36,135 bases of DNA from Desulfobulbaceae bacterium (GCA_003249645.1 QKIH01000098.1:1-36135); one strand, 5' to 3'. Positions 8,169 to 17,034 are shown, numbered from the stretch's first letter. The notes: generated by a model not told the origin, from the letters alone. Numbers and translations are program-made.

Positions 8169-9668
8169 ATGTCAGGATATCTGATCGGAATAGACATCGG
8201 CAGTTCTTCTGTGAAAGTAAGCCTTGTTGAAGCAGACAGCGGCAAGGTTGCAGCATCTTCGACTTCTCCATCGACAGAAATGGAGATTACTGCAAGGAAA
8301 GCCGGCTGGGCCGAACAGCATCCTGACCTCTGGTGGAAACATCTGAAAAACTGTCTGCAGGCAATCGGCAAAAGCCATCGCCGTGAGCTCTCTGAAGCCA
8401 GAGCAGTGGGAATTGCCTACCAGATGCACGGCCTCGTTGCCGTCGATAAATCGCAAAAACCATTGCGTGACTCCATTATCTGGTGCGACAGCCGTGCCGT
8501 TCCTTACGGCACGCAGGCTTTTACCGAACTCGGAAAAGAACAGTGCTACCGTCACCTGCTGAACTCACCGGGCAACTTCACTGCCTCAAAACTTGCCTGG
8601 GTTAAAGAAAATGAACCGGAGCTTTTTTCCAGGATTGATAAAATTATGCTGCCTGGCGAATATATCGGCTTACGGTTAACCGGTGAAGCTGTCACCACTG
8701 CAAGCGGTCTGAGTGAAGGCATCATGTGGGATGTCCTTGCCGACAAGCCTGCCGGTTTCCTGCTCGACTATTTCGGTTTTCCTTCTTCCCTGCTCTCTAC
8801 TGTCAAACCGTTATTCGGTGAGCAGGGACACATCACCGCCAATGCAGCCGAAGAACTCGGCCTGCCAGCCGGGATTCCTGTATCTTATCGCGCCGGCGAC
8901 CAGCCTAATAACGCCTTTTCACTCAACGTACTCAACCCGGGCGAGGCGGCAACAACCGCCGGTACATCAGGCGTTGTTTACGGTGTAACCGACCAGCCAT
9001 CCTACGATCCGCTTTCACGGGTTAATACCTTTGTCCATGTCAATCATGGTGAACAACCTCGATACGGAGTGCTGCTTTGCCTGAACGGCACAGGAAGTCT
9101 CAACCAGTGGCTGAAACGGATGCTCAGTATTGATGAGAAGCACCCGATTGACTACGAGCTGATGAATCAGCTGGCCGCATCGGCAGATGCAGGTGCTGCT
9201 GATTTACGCATATACCCGTACGGAAACGGTGCAGAAAGAACACTTGAAAACCGTAATCCCGGCGGAGCAGTCGAAAATCTGAATTTCAATATCCACTCCA
9301 AGGCCCACGTATTACGGGCAGCACAGGAAGGCATTGTCTACGCCCTCTACTACGGCATGGAGATAATGCGGGGGATGGGTATGGAAGTCAGCACCGTTAA
9401 AGCCGGACGCGCCAATATGTTTTTAAGTCCGTTGTTTCGCAAAGTATTTGCAACTGTCACCGGGGCTACCGTAGAACTGTACAATACTGACGGTTCTGTC
9501 GGAGCTGCCAGAGGCGCCGGAGTAGGGGCCGGAATTTACAGCTCTTTTGCTGACGCTTTTTCCAATCTTCGCTGCGAAGAAACCATTGAACCGGATTCAG
9601 CCCTGAAAGACACGTACATCGAGTTATACACTGCCTGGAAAAAGGGCCTCGAACGCAAACTCGTTTAA
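8169..9668 (+). CDS. xylB: Xylulokinase, FGGY carbohydrate kinase family
   Basis: Predicted to phosphorylate D-xylulose to D-xylulose 5-phosphate with ATP, feeding the pentose phosphate pathway. The 499-residue length is normal. The N-terminal phosphate-binding segment GIDIGSSSVK (7-16), the substrate-loop motif MHGL (86-89) and the DSIIWCDSR strand are typical of xylulokinases. The catalytic-base candidate is D244 in AGDQPNNA; this form of the motif differs from the GGGDNAA of E. coli XylB. The ATPase-domain TAGTSGVVYG segment follows. The gene lies 39 bases after the dehydrogenase, has AAGAGG as ribosome binding site, and ends the operon at a terminator. Confidence 0.9.
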   Translation: MSGYLIGIDIGSSSVKVSLVEADSGKVAASSTSPSTEMEITARKAGWAEQHPDLWWKHLKNCLQAIGKSHRRELSEARAVGIAYQMHGLVAVDKSQKPLRDSIIWCDSRAVPYGTQAFTELGKEQCYRHLLNSPGNFTASKLAWVKENEPELFSRIDKIMLPGEYIGLRLTGEAVTTASGLSEGIMWDVLADKPAGFLLDYFGFPSSLLSTVKPLFGEQGHITANAAEELGLPAGIPVSYRAGDQPNNAFSLNVLNPGEAATTAGTSGVVYGVTDQPSYDPLSRVNTFVHVNHGEQPRYGVLLCLNGTGSLNQWLKRMLSIDEKHPIDYELMNQLAASADAGAADLRIYPYGNGAERTLENRNPGGAVENLNFNIHSKAHVLRAAQEGIVYALYYGMEIMRGMGMEVSTVKAGRANMFLSPLFRKVFATVTGATVELYNTDGSVGAARGAGVGAGIYSSFADAFSNLRCEETIEPDSALKDTYIELYTAWKKGLERKLV

Positions 9669-9701
9669 GCAGCAGACACAGATACGCCCTGCTGCTTTTT
9701 T
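9668..9701 (+). terminator. Rho-independent terminator after xylB
   Basis: AGCAGCAG (9668-9675) pairs with CTGCTGCT (9689-9696) around a 13-base loop, followed by a run of T to 9701. It starts at the last base of the xylB stop codon and ends the pentitol operon before the convergent channel gene. Confidence 0.8.
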
Positions 9702-9717
9702 CGTTCTCGTTCCCACC

Positions 9718-11397
9718 TTACTTTGGCGGCGGATAGGCAGGTGATACGTACCACTTTTCTTTCGGCACGACCTTCGCATCTTCCGTATCACCGACATAAT
9801 GCGGAGTCATTATGGCCACATTATATTCATTGAATGTATCCTGAATATTGCTGTGCAGTTCAGAATAAATTTTCGGCATCTTTTCAACATTTCGACAGAA
9901 GACATTGAGTTCATATACCACGCCAAAGTCGCCAAGCTCTTTTTGCAAGACGAAGGGCTCTGTCTTTCTCATCAGTCCATCGGTACGTTCAGCCGCCATC
10001 AGCAGCATTGCTTCAACCTGCCGCCAAGGCACTTCATAGCCGATACCTACGGTGGTATGCAAAATCAACCCCTCTTTGGCGGCAAGACTGCTGTAATTGG
10101 TTACCTCACCGCTGAGAATCTGTGAATTGGGCAGAACGATCTCTTCATTCTTGAGAGACCTGATATGCGTTTCCATCAGACGAACATCTGTTACATCGCC
10201 GACATAGTTCCCTATTTTTACACGATCGCCAATTTTGAACGCCCTTCGATAGGTCATTGTATAACCGGCAATGATGTTAGCGACAAGAGATGATGAACCC
10301 AGTGAAAATAGGACACCGAGCAGGATCGACACCCCTTTAAAGGCCTCCGAACCTGAACCTGGGATATAGGGATATGCAATGACAATCCCCAGAATGATGA
10401 CCAGAATACGGACAATACGGTAGGTGGGAAGGGCCCACTCCGTCTCAAACCCGGCTATCTTTAGATGTCCCTGATCAATCTGATCGAAAAAAGCCTTGGC
10501 AAGCACCAACAGATAGCGGAAGACGAAATAAATTATAATGAGAAAAAACAGGCTCGGCAGATAGTCAATGAAAGCTGCCGAGAGGGTTTCCACTGGCCCG
10601 ATAGTATAACTGAGCAGAGTGAAGACAAAATAGCGGGTCCACGGAAAGAGAGCCAGCACGAAATTGAGGAAAATGTAAATAACGGCAATGACAATCACAA
10701 GCCTGGAAGCATTAATGGCATATTTCAACACATTCCAGATCTGTTTGGCCTTTAGAATGCGTTTTGATTTGGATTCAAATACCTCGATTTTTCTTTTAAA
10801 GTGCCGATCAAGCAGTTCATCTGACTTTTTAAAACTCCAGAAAAGCAGATAAAGGGTTATGCCCAGCAGTGCCGTTCTTACCAGAGCTTTCAACAAATTC
10901 TTTTTCAGGGTATCAGGCTGACGGGCAAATCGGTACTCCTCAATTGCTCTGACTATCTGTTTCAGGACATATTTTTCAGTAAAACTATCGGCACTAAAAT
11001 CCCCTTCAAGAGAGACATCTTCCGAAGTAATCCTGACTATCGCCTCGCCATTGCCGAAGATTGTATAAACCCCGCTTTTTTCATTTACAGTCAGGGTATT
11101 CGGATCAAAAGCAGGGTCTTTTGCCAACTGTTTGATCCTCTGAGCCGCTTTTTTTGTACGTTTTTTCGCCGGATAAGATTGAAGACCGACCAGACGAAAG
11201 AGTTCCCTGCCGTCAACGACAACCATGGCATTATTGTCTGATCCGGATGCATTATTTTGTGCTGAAGATACAACCTGAGAAATAAGCTCATCTTCCGTGT
11301 CCCCATCAGCACCCAGAAGACTACAGGGCAGCAAAAGAACCAAAATGGCGGTACAGAATAGAAGTGAACGGATCAGGCGACGTTTTTTTGCTGACAT
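9718..11397 (-). CDS. MscS-family mechanosensitive ion channel
   Basis: Predicted inner-membrane channel that opens under membrane tension during hypo-osmotic shock. The 559-residue protein is much longer than E. coli MscS (286 residues). It has a signal peptide (1-29), a periplasmic domain of about 130 residues, then several membrane helices (about 172-188, 232-252, 258-300, 328-345). The pore-lining and beta-domain core is at about 355-440: GVLFSLGSSSLVANIIAG followed by FKIGDRVKIG and the VLPNSQIL segment. The start is supported by GGAAGAG before the ATG. It is a single gene, convergent with xylB. The N-terminal periplasmic domain is not one I can name. Confidence 0.9.
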   Translation of the reverse strand: MSAKKRRLIRSLLFCTAILVLLLPCSLLGADGDTEDELISQVVSSAQNNASGSDNNAMVVVDGRELFRLVGLQSYPAKKRTKKAAQRIKQLAKDPAFDPNTLTVNEKSGVYTIFGNGEAIVRITSEDVSLEGDFSADSFTEKYVLKQIVRAIEEYRFARQPDTLKKNLLKALVRTALLGITLYLLFWSFKKSDELLDRHFKRKIEVFESKSKRILKAKQIWNVLKYAINASRLVIVIAVIYIFLNFVLALFPWTRYFVFTLLSYTIGPVETLSAAFIDYLPSLFFLIIIYFVFRYLLVLAKAFFDQIDQGHLKIAGFETEWALPTYRIVRILVIILGIVIAYPYIPGSGSEAFKGVSILLGVLFSLGSSSLVANIIAGYTMTYRRAFKIGDRVKIGNYVGDVTDVRLMETHIRSLKNEEIVLPNSQILSGEVTNYSSLAAKEGLILHTTVGIGYEVPWRQVEAMLLMAAERTDGLMRKTEPFVLQKELGDFGVVYELNVFCRNVEKMPKIYSELHSNIQDTFNEYNVAIMTPHYVGDTEDAKVVPKEKWYVSPAYPPPK

Positions 11398-11555
11398 GAC
11401 TCTTCCAATTACCCTAAATAGTATATTTTCCTGGTTAAAACCCTAACACCAAACATATCAGAAACAGCAGATATATTCCAAGCCCTCATCTCCTGCAATA
11501 AAGAGAAAAGGAGTGGATACAGTGTACTATTTTACTTGAGTTCCGTCATTACAGA

Positions 11556-12329
11556 TCAGAAACTGCTTCTTTTATTATTTAGTCCGCGAACAACCAGAAA
11601 AGTAGATAGTGAGACTGCAATCATAACAGCTGCGACAGGTGCTGAGTAGATCAGTCCGTAATTATTGAACCGGTCATAGATCAATACCGGTGCTATCATC
11701 GGATGATAGGCAATGATGACAACGGCACCGAACTCTCCAAGCCCGCGGCTCCACATCATCAGCATCCCGTTGACAATATCTTTCTGCGCATTGGGAAGCA
11801 CCACACGAAAGAAGACGGAAAAACGGCCTGCCCCCAATGTGCGCGCCACATTTTCCAGCTTTGGATCGACATTTTTAAATCCCTCTTTTGCACCGTTTAT
11901 CAGAAAAGGTGAAGAGAGAAACATCATGGCAATCATAATGCCCGCCTCGGTATCCATAAAACTAATACCGAAAATAGTGAAAAAATCTTTCATCATCCCC
12001 CGGTTAAAAGCCATGAGCAGTGCAATACCGGCAGCGGTGTGCGGGATCATGACAGGGATATCGATGATGCTCTCTATGATCGCCTTACCCCGAAAGTCAT
12101 TTCTTGCTATCAGGTAAGCCAAAGGCAGTCCGGTAACCAGAACGAAGAATGTCCCGTAAAAGGAGATCTTCATGGTCAACAGCACTGAATAGAGAATTTC
12201 CTTATCACCAAAAGCCTCAACCAGATTGAAGAATCCGACACCATTGAACAAGCCGATTATCGGGATAATAATAAACAGCAGTATCAGACTTGAAAGAAGT
12301 ATAAAGCTGAGATTAAAGAGACATTTCAT
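11556..12329 (-). CDS. wtpB: Tungstate/molybdate ABC transporter permease (WtpB/ModB type)
   Basis: Membrane subunit of an oxyanion importer. With the ATG at 12329 the protein has 257 residues. A start 69 bases upstream would lie deep inside the ATPase gene, whereas the chosen ATG follows AGGAAGGG. Hydrophobic helices fill the chain, and the ATPase-contact (EAA) loop reads LENVARTLGAGRFSVFFRVVLPN, quoted in parts: ARTLGAG and VVLPNA. It overlaps the end of the ATPase gene by 17 bases, implying coupled translation. The neighbouring WtpA-type binding protein sets the specificity as tungstate and/or molybdate. Confidence 0.85.
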   Translation of the reverse strand: MKCLFNLSFILLSSLILLFIIIPIIGLFNGVGFFNLVEAFGDKEILYSVLLTMKISFYGTFFVLVTGLPLAYLIARNDFRGKAIIESIIDIPVMIPHTAAGIALLMAFNRGMMKDFFTIFGISFMDTEAGIMIAMMFLSSPFLINGAKEGFKNVDPKLENVARTLGAGRFSVFFRVVLPNAQKDIVNGMLMMWSRGLGEFGAVVIIAYHPMIAPVLIYDRFNNYGLIYSAPVAAVMIAVSLSTFLVVRGLNNKRSSF

Positions 12330-13356
12330 CTGCGTTCCCTTCCTGCTCGAAAAATGATACTGCATCCTCTCCAAAACCAAGATACATCTCTGCACCAATG
12401 GTTGTCACTTGAGGATCATAGAGCTGTCTTGCTATCTTTACGAAGATTGTATGTCCCTGAGAATCGACAGTGAGCTTATAGTGATCAGACTCCTCTTTCA
12501 GTTCACGGCAAAGCCCCTGAACATTGTATTGTTCAGACAAGGGGCTTTCCGAAAGCTTTATAAGAGCAGGATCAACACTGAAATAAAGCCCTGCTGCGCC
12601 AGGCTGAATAAGCTGCGCAGGGAAAATATTACGAAAGCCGAGGAATCTGGCCAGAGTCAAGGAACGCGGACGTTGCAGCACCTGCTGCGCCGGACCATGT
12701 TCAAGGAGACGGCCATCCATCATTATCCCTATATTATCTGCAAGATATGCGGCCTCACGGAAGTTATGCGTAACGTGAAGGACCGTGATATTAAAGCGAT
12801 TATTCAGCCCCTTCAGGTTCTCCATGATGGTGTTTCGAAAACTCGGATCAATGGCACTGAGCGGTTCATCAAGCAGGAGTATTTCAGGGCGCGAATATAT
12901 AGCCCGGGCAAGGGCAACCCGTTGTTTTTCTCCGCCGCTTAAATACCGTATGTTACGGTGGAGCAGGTGTTCAAGATCGAGAAAATCAATCAGTTCATCC
13001 CACTGTTTGTTAGTAAATGTCTCGAGTACCCCATTCCCTGAACGTTTCCAGAACCGGCTTCGATAGCGATCGGAAAATCGGATGTTTTTCAGCACTGAAA
13101 GATGAGGAAAAAGAGCAAAATCCTGATAGACGAAACCGATCCTTCGCCTCTCAGGCAACATTGCCGTAATATCCCGGCCGCGAAAAGAGACCGTACCGGA
13201 ATGCTTGTGCAGACCGGCAATGGTCTCCATCAACATGGTTTTACCACTGCCGGTTCGTCCGAGAATAACGAAGTAATCCTGATCTTTTACGTCGAGAGAA
13301 ACCTGTTTCAACGTAAAAGACCCTTTCTGCAGCCCTATGTTACGAAGAGAGAGCAT
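12313..13356 (-). CDS. wtpC: Tungstate/molybdate ABC transporter ATPase (WtpC/ModC type)
   Basis: ATPase subunit of the oxyanion importer, 347 residues: an ABC domain of about 230 residues plus a C-terminal extension that may be a TOBE-like regulatory domain. Walker A is GRTGSGKT, the Q-loop is FVYQDFALFPH, the signature is LSGGEKQRVALARA, Walker B is ILLLDEP and the switch histidine is in VLHVTHN. The start codon shares one base with the wtpA stop (TAATG at 13356), and the end overlaps the permease start by 17 bases. The gene order is A-C-B rather than the A-B-C order of archaeal wtp operons. Confidence 0.88.
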   Translation of the reverse strand: MLSLRNIGLQKGSFTLKQVSLDVKDQDYFVILGRTGSGKTMLMETIAGLHKHSGTVSFRGRDITAMLPERRRIGFVYQDFALFPHLSVLKNIRFSDRYRSRFWKRSGNGVLETFTNKQWDELIDFLDLEHLLHRNIRYLSGGEKQRVALARAIYSRPEILLLDEPLSAIDPSFRNTIMENLKGLNNRFNITVLHVTHNFREAAYLADNIGIMMDGRLLEHGPAQQVLQRPRSLTLARFLGFRNIFPAQLIQPGAAGLYFSVDPALIKLSESPLSEQYNVQGLCRELKEESDHYKLTVDSQGHTIFVKIARQLYDPQVTTIGAEMYLGFGEDAVSFFEQEGNADEMSL

Positions 13357-14306
13357 TAATTGATGATCGTGGCGTCACCAGTGATAACAGCAGGAGCAAT
13401 AACGCTCTGGCCATGCTTCACCATAATATCCTGACCTTCTTGTGAAAGGACAAAATTAACAAAGAGTTTCGCCCCTTCTTTATTCGCTGGGCAGATATCG
13501 TTTTCAGCTACAGTAATACCGTAAACCATTGGTGCACCTGTCTGAGTAATCAACTCACCAGGCTTTTTGCCGTTAATTTTAAATTCAGCCATTTTATACT
13601 GATCAACAAATTTTGCACTCTTCAGCGACACCTCTTCAGGCAAACTTACATATTGAAGATGATGCTGTTCGGCAACAGACTTGTAGATGTAGAGATAGTC
13701 ATACTGACCGGTTTCAAGAAGCGCCAGCAGGTCAGTCTCTTTCGGCCGGACAACAACTTTATCCTTGTTTTCTTCTCCGTTCTGATATGAATCGCCGTAA
13801 CCGAAGAGGTTATCAAAAAGTCCTGGAATTTTATAGTAACCTTCCGCCAGCTCAGTTACCAGCATTGAGCGATAGCCGCATGGGTCGAGGTTAGGATCGG
13901 AATGAGCTATCTTTACACCATTTTTTAAAAAGATCTGCGGCCAGTTCTCAGTAGTAATTTCATCCGCATATTTAGAATCCTTATTATAGGCAAGAACCAT
14001 TTCATTGGTTGCAAATTGTGCGTTAAATTTTGCGTTCTTCGGAATCATAAGTTTGTCAATAACCTGGTAATCCGCACTTGCCATAACATCTGCCGGTTTG
14101 TGAATGTCGGTGATTTTTCGTGCACAGGCGACGCTGCCCCCAGCCTCCCGTAATACATCATACTGAGGATATTTTGCTTCAAAGACTTTCTCGATTTCTC
14201 CAAAAGGAATAGAAAGACTGCCGGCGTGGAAAACTATAATCTTTTCCTGGGCATACGCGGTTGTTGTCATCGCCAGCATGGCAGCAAAACACAGTAACTT
14301 TTTCAT
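13356..14306 (-). CDS. wtpA: Tungstate/molybdate-binding periplasmic protein, WtpA family
   Basis: Binding protein for tungstate (and possibly molybdate) import. It has a signal peptide with cleavage near residue 19 (AYA-Q). The ligand-binding HAGSLS is at 27-32 and DPNLDPCGYR at 137-146; both are signatures of the WtpA/ModA-2 group that binds the metal oxyanion, with high tungstate affinity in the characterised archaeal member. The start is supported by AAGGAGAGG before the ATG. The 316-residue length fits. The same window encodes an AOR-family enzyme, which normally carries a tungsten-bispterin cofactor, so tungstate is the favoured substrate. Confidence 0.9.
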   Translation of the reverse strand: MKKLLCFAAMLAMTTTAYAQEKIIVFHAGSLSIPFGEIEKVFEAKYPQYDVLREAGGSVACARKITDIHKPADVMASADYQVIDKLMIPKNAKFNAQFATNEMVLAYNKDSKYADEITTENWPQIFLKNGVKIAHSDPNLDPCGYRSMLVTELAEGYYKIPGLFDNLFGYGDSYQNGEENKDKVVVRPKETDLLALLETGQYDYLYIYKSVAEQHHLQYVSLPEEVSLKSAKFVDQYKMAEFKINGKKPGELITQTGAPMVYGITVAENDICPANKEGAKLFVNFVLSQEGQDIMVKHGQSVIAPAVITGDATIIN

Positions 14307-14889
14307 TTACCTCTCCTTTAAGCGTAATGTTTATTGATTGGCCTCAACATGATGCCACGATAGAACAAGACAGGGCTAACCCCGGTATAAAATGAAGAAT
14401 TCATTTTTATGCGATAAAACCTGACTGCAGCCATTGGTCTTCAATACGGTTATTACTTAAACTTACTCATAATTACCATAACTAACAAATTGTAATTATT
14501 ATAATTTTCTATACAACGTGATAGTCTGTAATGAATTCCTGATCTTTTCGCAAGTATCTAATTCGATCAAATGCACTTAATTCTTTGGCCCTGCAACCGT
14601 AGTTGCCGACCACGACGATATCATGTTGATCAGTTGCCGTAAGAACGATTTTTTAACTATTTGAAATGAATCAGTAACTCTACACGTGAAAGGTGAAATC
14701 TGATTGGGATATCGTGAGTAGATATGTGCCTCGACTGAAAACAGCGACTCCTGTTTTAATCGACGGCAAAGAGAGACCCTGGCTGCACCGGCTTCACTTC
14801 TTATTGCAGCCAATGCAACTCAAACGTTAACCATCCATGAAAAGGCGTGGCTACCTGCAAAAGTTAGGGATAGCCACCGATCAGTTCAA
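14307..14889. promoter_or_regulatory. Upstream region of wtp operon with two inverted repeats
   Basis: A 583-base stretch without a supported gene. ATAATTAC (14469-14476) is repeated inversely as GTAATTAT (14492-14499) with a 15-base spacer, and ATAAAATGAA (14387-14396) is mirrored by TTCATTTTTAT (14400-14410). Both lie 80-195 bases upstream of wtpA. They are candidate sites for a ModE/TunR-type metal-oxyanion regulator or a leader hairpin. I cannot match them to a known consensus, and I see no clear molybdenum-cofactor riboswitch. A frame opening with TTG at 14813 on the minus strand is not convincing. Confidence 0.4.
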
Positions 14890-15177
14890 CTATTTAGGCC
14901 ATAACTGCAAACCGTAACTGACGAAAATCATACACAAAACAATGCATGCAAGACCAACAGCAACAGTTGCCGACAACCTCTTTGTTGAAAACAATTCCCG
15001 GATACCCACATATGTTCCGATTGCTGTTACAATCGCACCGAATTCACAGACAACCAGCAGGGTCAGGAGCGGGATTATGGTACTGCCATCCTGGCGCAAT
15101 CCACTCCCTCTCAAAACGACCATAAGCAAAACCGCACCGAGAACTCCGGCAATATAGGGAAAATTATTTTTTGACAT
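14890..15177 (-). CDS. Small membrane protein with three predicted helices, unknown function
   Basis: Not recognised. The 95-residue protein starting at the ATG at 15177 (a GTG three codons upstream is possible) has hydrophobic segments at about 8-22, 34-58 and 71-90. Short charged loops separate them, including GLRQDGS and a basic RELFSTKRLS stretch between the second and third helices. ATAGGTG precedes the start by about 8 bases. The N-terminal half has the hydrophobic helix-loop-helix look of small multi-helix integral membrane proteins. It lies between the wtp operon and the divergent alcohol dehydrogenase, with a strong hairpin 45-78 bases upstream of its start. Confidence 0.6.
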   Translation of the reverse strand: MSKNNFPYIAGVLGAVLLMVVLRGSGLRQDGSTIIPLLTLLVVCEFGAIVTAIGTYVGIRELFSTKRLSATVAVGLACIVLCMIFVSYGLQLWPK

Positions 15178-15221
15178 GAGTAGCACCTATCGTTGATTCT
15201 GTTGCACCTGAGTGATCCTTC

Positions 15222-15255
15222 AAATATCAGGGGTTACTAATAACCTCTGATATTT
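15222..15255. repeat. Strong 15-bp hairpin between divergent genes
   Basis: AAATATCAGGGGTTA (15222-15236) pairs with TAACCTCTGATATTT (15241-15255) around a CTAA loop; one pair is G-U and the rest are Watson-Crick. No T-run follows on the plus strand (ATCCCCCC) or the minus strand, so it is not a typical terminator. It may be a structured leader of the 95-residue membrane protein gene or a protein-binding palindrome. Confidence 0.7.
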
Positions 15256-15356
15256 ATCCCCCCCTTGATAACCAGATAAAACTAACGCATGCAACCATGA
15301 AATTCATTGAGAAAGAGACATCCGCGTAAATTCATTCTGTGCAAGGAAGGAGAAAG

Positions 15357-15509
15357 ATGATGCTCAGCCTGTTTATTGGGTCAAACAGATTATTTTCAGT
15401 TGATTTCATATTTTTATTGAATATATGCTCATATCGTAGAACAATAAGCAATTATATTCATTGGGCATTTTTTCGATGCCTGAATTTTAAAGAGAATAAC
15501 TTCCGCTAA
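15357..15509 (+). CDS. Possible 50-residue small protein with strong ribosome binding site
   Basis: GGAAGGAG ends 4 bases before an ATG-ATG at 15357, and the frame stays open for 50 codons to a TAA at 15507-15509. The predicted peptide begins MMLSLFIGSN and has a hydrophobic stretch (about residues 15-25) followed by aromatic and basic residues. No family is recognised. It lies 280 bases before the alcohol dehydrogenase and could be a small protein, a regulatory leader peptide, or chance. Confidence rests only on the ribosome binding site and the start spacing. Confidence 0.3.
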   Translation: MMLSLFIGSNRLFSVDFIFLLNICSYRRTISNYIHWAFFRCLNFKENNFR

Positions 15510-15602
15510 TCCGGGCAACATCCAGCATTCCTGTCGACAACCATGCTCCAGGTGTTGAGAACCAGTTAGCCCCGTTTTAGAGCTTGGTTATTTTCATCAT
15601 TT

Positions 15603-15766
15603 AAGGAGGTCAACAAAACCTGTCAGGAAAGTTTTATATTCTTAAACGGCAGTTTCAGTACGATAAGAGTCCGTTTTTCAAATCTCGTACCAGTGCTCAT
15701 TCCGGCAGATTCCTGAAGAGACAGCCGTCTTTTCCGGTAACTGAGTGCCGGCAAATGAACCAGTAA
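15603..15766 (+). other. Orphan Shine-Dalgarno sequence with possible CTG-start frame
   Basis: AAGGAGGT at 15603-15610 is a perfect ribosome binding sequence, but no ATG, GTG or TTG follows at usable distance. A CTG at 15620 opens a frame of 48 codons, basic in composition, to the TAA at 15764-15766. An in-frame TAA at 15602-15604 excludes a longer version. CTG starts are rare, so this may be a degraded gene or a leader element of the alcohol dehydrogenase mRNA. Confidence 0.2.
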
Positions 15767-15791
15767 TAAATTCTACGCAATAGGAGCTATT

Positions 15792-16973
15792 ATGGCAGTT
15801 AAAGAGATGGTATATGGTTTTTTCATTCCCAGTGTTACCTTAATCGGAATTGGTGCTTCAAAACAGATTCCCGCAAAAATCCGCGCTCTTGGCGGCACAA
15901 AGCCGCTGCTCGTTACTGACAAGGGCATCACTGCTTGCGGAATTACCAAACAGATCACCGATCTGCTCGATGCTGCAGGAATGCAGTACAAGGTCTACGA
16001 CGAAACCATCCCCAACCCGACTGACAAAAATGTTCACGACGGTGTCGAGATTTACCGGAAGAATAAATGTGACTCCCTTATTTCACTCGGTGGAGGGAGT
16101 TCCCATGACTGCGGCAAAGGCATCGGCCTCGTTGTTGCCAATGGCGGAAAAATCCATGATTTTGAAGGACTGGACAAATCAAAATCGCCAATGCCGCCAT
16201 ATCTTGCTGTTAACACCACCGCAGGAACCGCATCAGAAATGACCAGATTCTGCATTATCACCGATACCTCCCGCAAAGTAAAAATGGCAATCGTTGACTG
16301 GCGAACAACACCTGGAGCTGCCATCGACGACCCAATGCTTATGGTCGGCATGCCGCCAGCCTTGACCGCAGCCACCGGGATGGACGCACTTACCCATGCG
16401 GTTGAAGCGTATGTGTCGACCATCGCAACACCGATGACCGATGCCTGTGCAGAAAAATCGATTAAGCTCATTGCGAAATACCTGCGCAAGGCCGTTGCCA
16501 ATGGAGAAGATATCGAAGCCCGAGATGCCATGTGCTATGCCCAGTATCTGGCAGGGATGGCCTTTAACAACGCCAGTCTCGGTCATGTTCATGCCATGGC
16601 CCACCAGCTCGGTGGATTTTATGATTTGCCGCATGGTGAATGTAATGCGATCCTGCTGCCCCATGTACAGCGGGTTAATCTCAATGCCAAGCTCGAACGT
16701 TTTGCTGAGATGGCCGAATTCCTCGGTGAAAATATCACCGGCCTTTCTGTCAGGGACGCTGCCGATAAATGCCTCCAGGCTATTCAGACACTATCCACCG
16801 ATATAGGAATCCCAGCCGGTCTCATCGAACTCGGCAAACGTTATGGGAAGGATGTGAAGAAAAAGGATATCAAAGTCATGACCAAAAATGCCCAGAAGGA
16901 TGCCTGCGGCCTGACCAATCCGAAAAAACTGACCGATGCTGAAGTAGCGGCAATTTATGAGGCTGCACTCTAA
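15792..16973 (+). CDS. Iron-containing (group III) alcohol dehydrogenase
   Basis: Predicted NAD-dependent oxidoreductase interconverting a primary alcohol or diol and its aldehyde, 393 residues. The NAD-binding GGGS is at 100-103. Metal ligands are D198, H202, H267 and H281, with H271 in the HAMAHQLGG signature typical of the Fe-ADH family. GGAG ends 5 bases before the ATG. Close family members include methanol, ethanol, 1,3-propanediol and lactaldehyde dehydrogenases, which cannot be separated by eye. The gene is alone, behind a leader of more than 400 bases. The AOR-family enzyme in the same window could oxidise the aldehyde it forms, or supply it. Confidence 0.92.
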   Translation: MAVKEMVYGFFIPSVTLIGIGASKQIPAKIRALGGTKPLLVTDKGITACGITKQITDLLDAAGMQYKVYDETIPNPTDKNVHDGVEIYRKNKCDSLISLGGGSSHDCGKGIGLVVANGGKIHDFEGLDKSKSPMPPYLAVNTTAGTASEMTRFCIITDTSRKVKMAIVDWRTTPGAAIDDPMLMVGMPPALTAATGMDALTHAVEAYVSTIATPMTDACAEKSIKLIAKYLRKAVANGEDIEARDAMCYAQYLAGMAFNNASLGHVHAMAHQLGGFYDLPHGECNAILLPHVQRVNLNAKLERFAEMAEFLGENITGLSVRDAADKCLQAIQTLSTDIGIPAGLIELGKRYGKDVKKKDIKVMTKNAQKDACGLTNPKKLTDAEVAAIYEAAL

Positions 16974-16995
16974 CAGCAGTTTCACAGTGAAGACA

Positions 16996-17034
16996 TTTCC
17001 GGGCAGTAAAAGCTGTCGATAAGCTGCCCGGAAA
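16996..17034 (+). terminator. Hairpin after alcohol dehydrogenase
   Basis: TTTCCGGGCAG (16996-17006) pairs perfectly with CTGCCCGGAAA (17024-17034), 11 bp with a 17-base loop, 23 bases after the stop. There is no T-run after the stem, so termination efficiency is uncertain. The rest of 17035-17311 is AT-rich and gene-free apart from the palindrome at 17163-17176. Confidence 0.55.

Noticed and set aside
14307..14460. Possible molybdenum-cofactor riboswitch upstream of wtpA
   Set aside because: No conserved core or convincing secondary structure could be identified by reading.
14577..14813. Minus-strand frame of 78 codons with TTG start
   Set aside because: No ribosome binding site or recognised domain; treated as part of the intergenic region.
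15460..15480. Possible sigma-54 promoter before the alcohol dehydrogenase
   Set aside because: The GG and GC elements are 12 or 13 bases apart, not the required 10.
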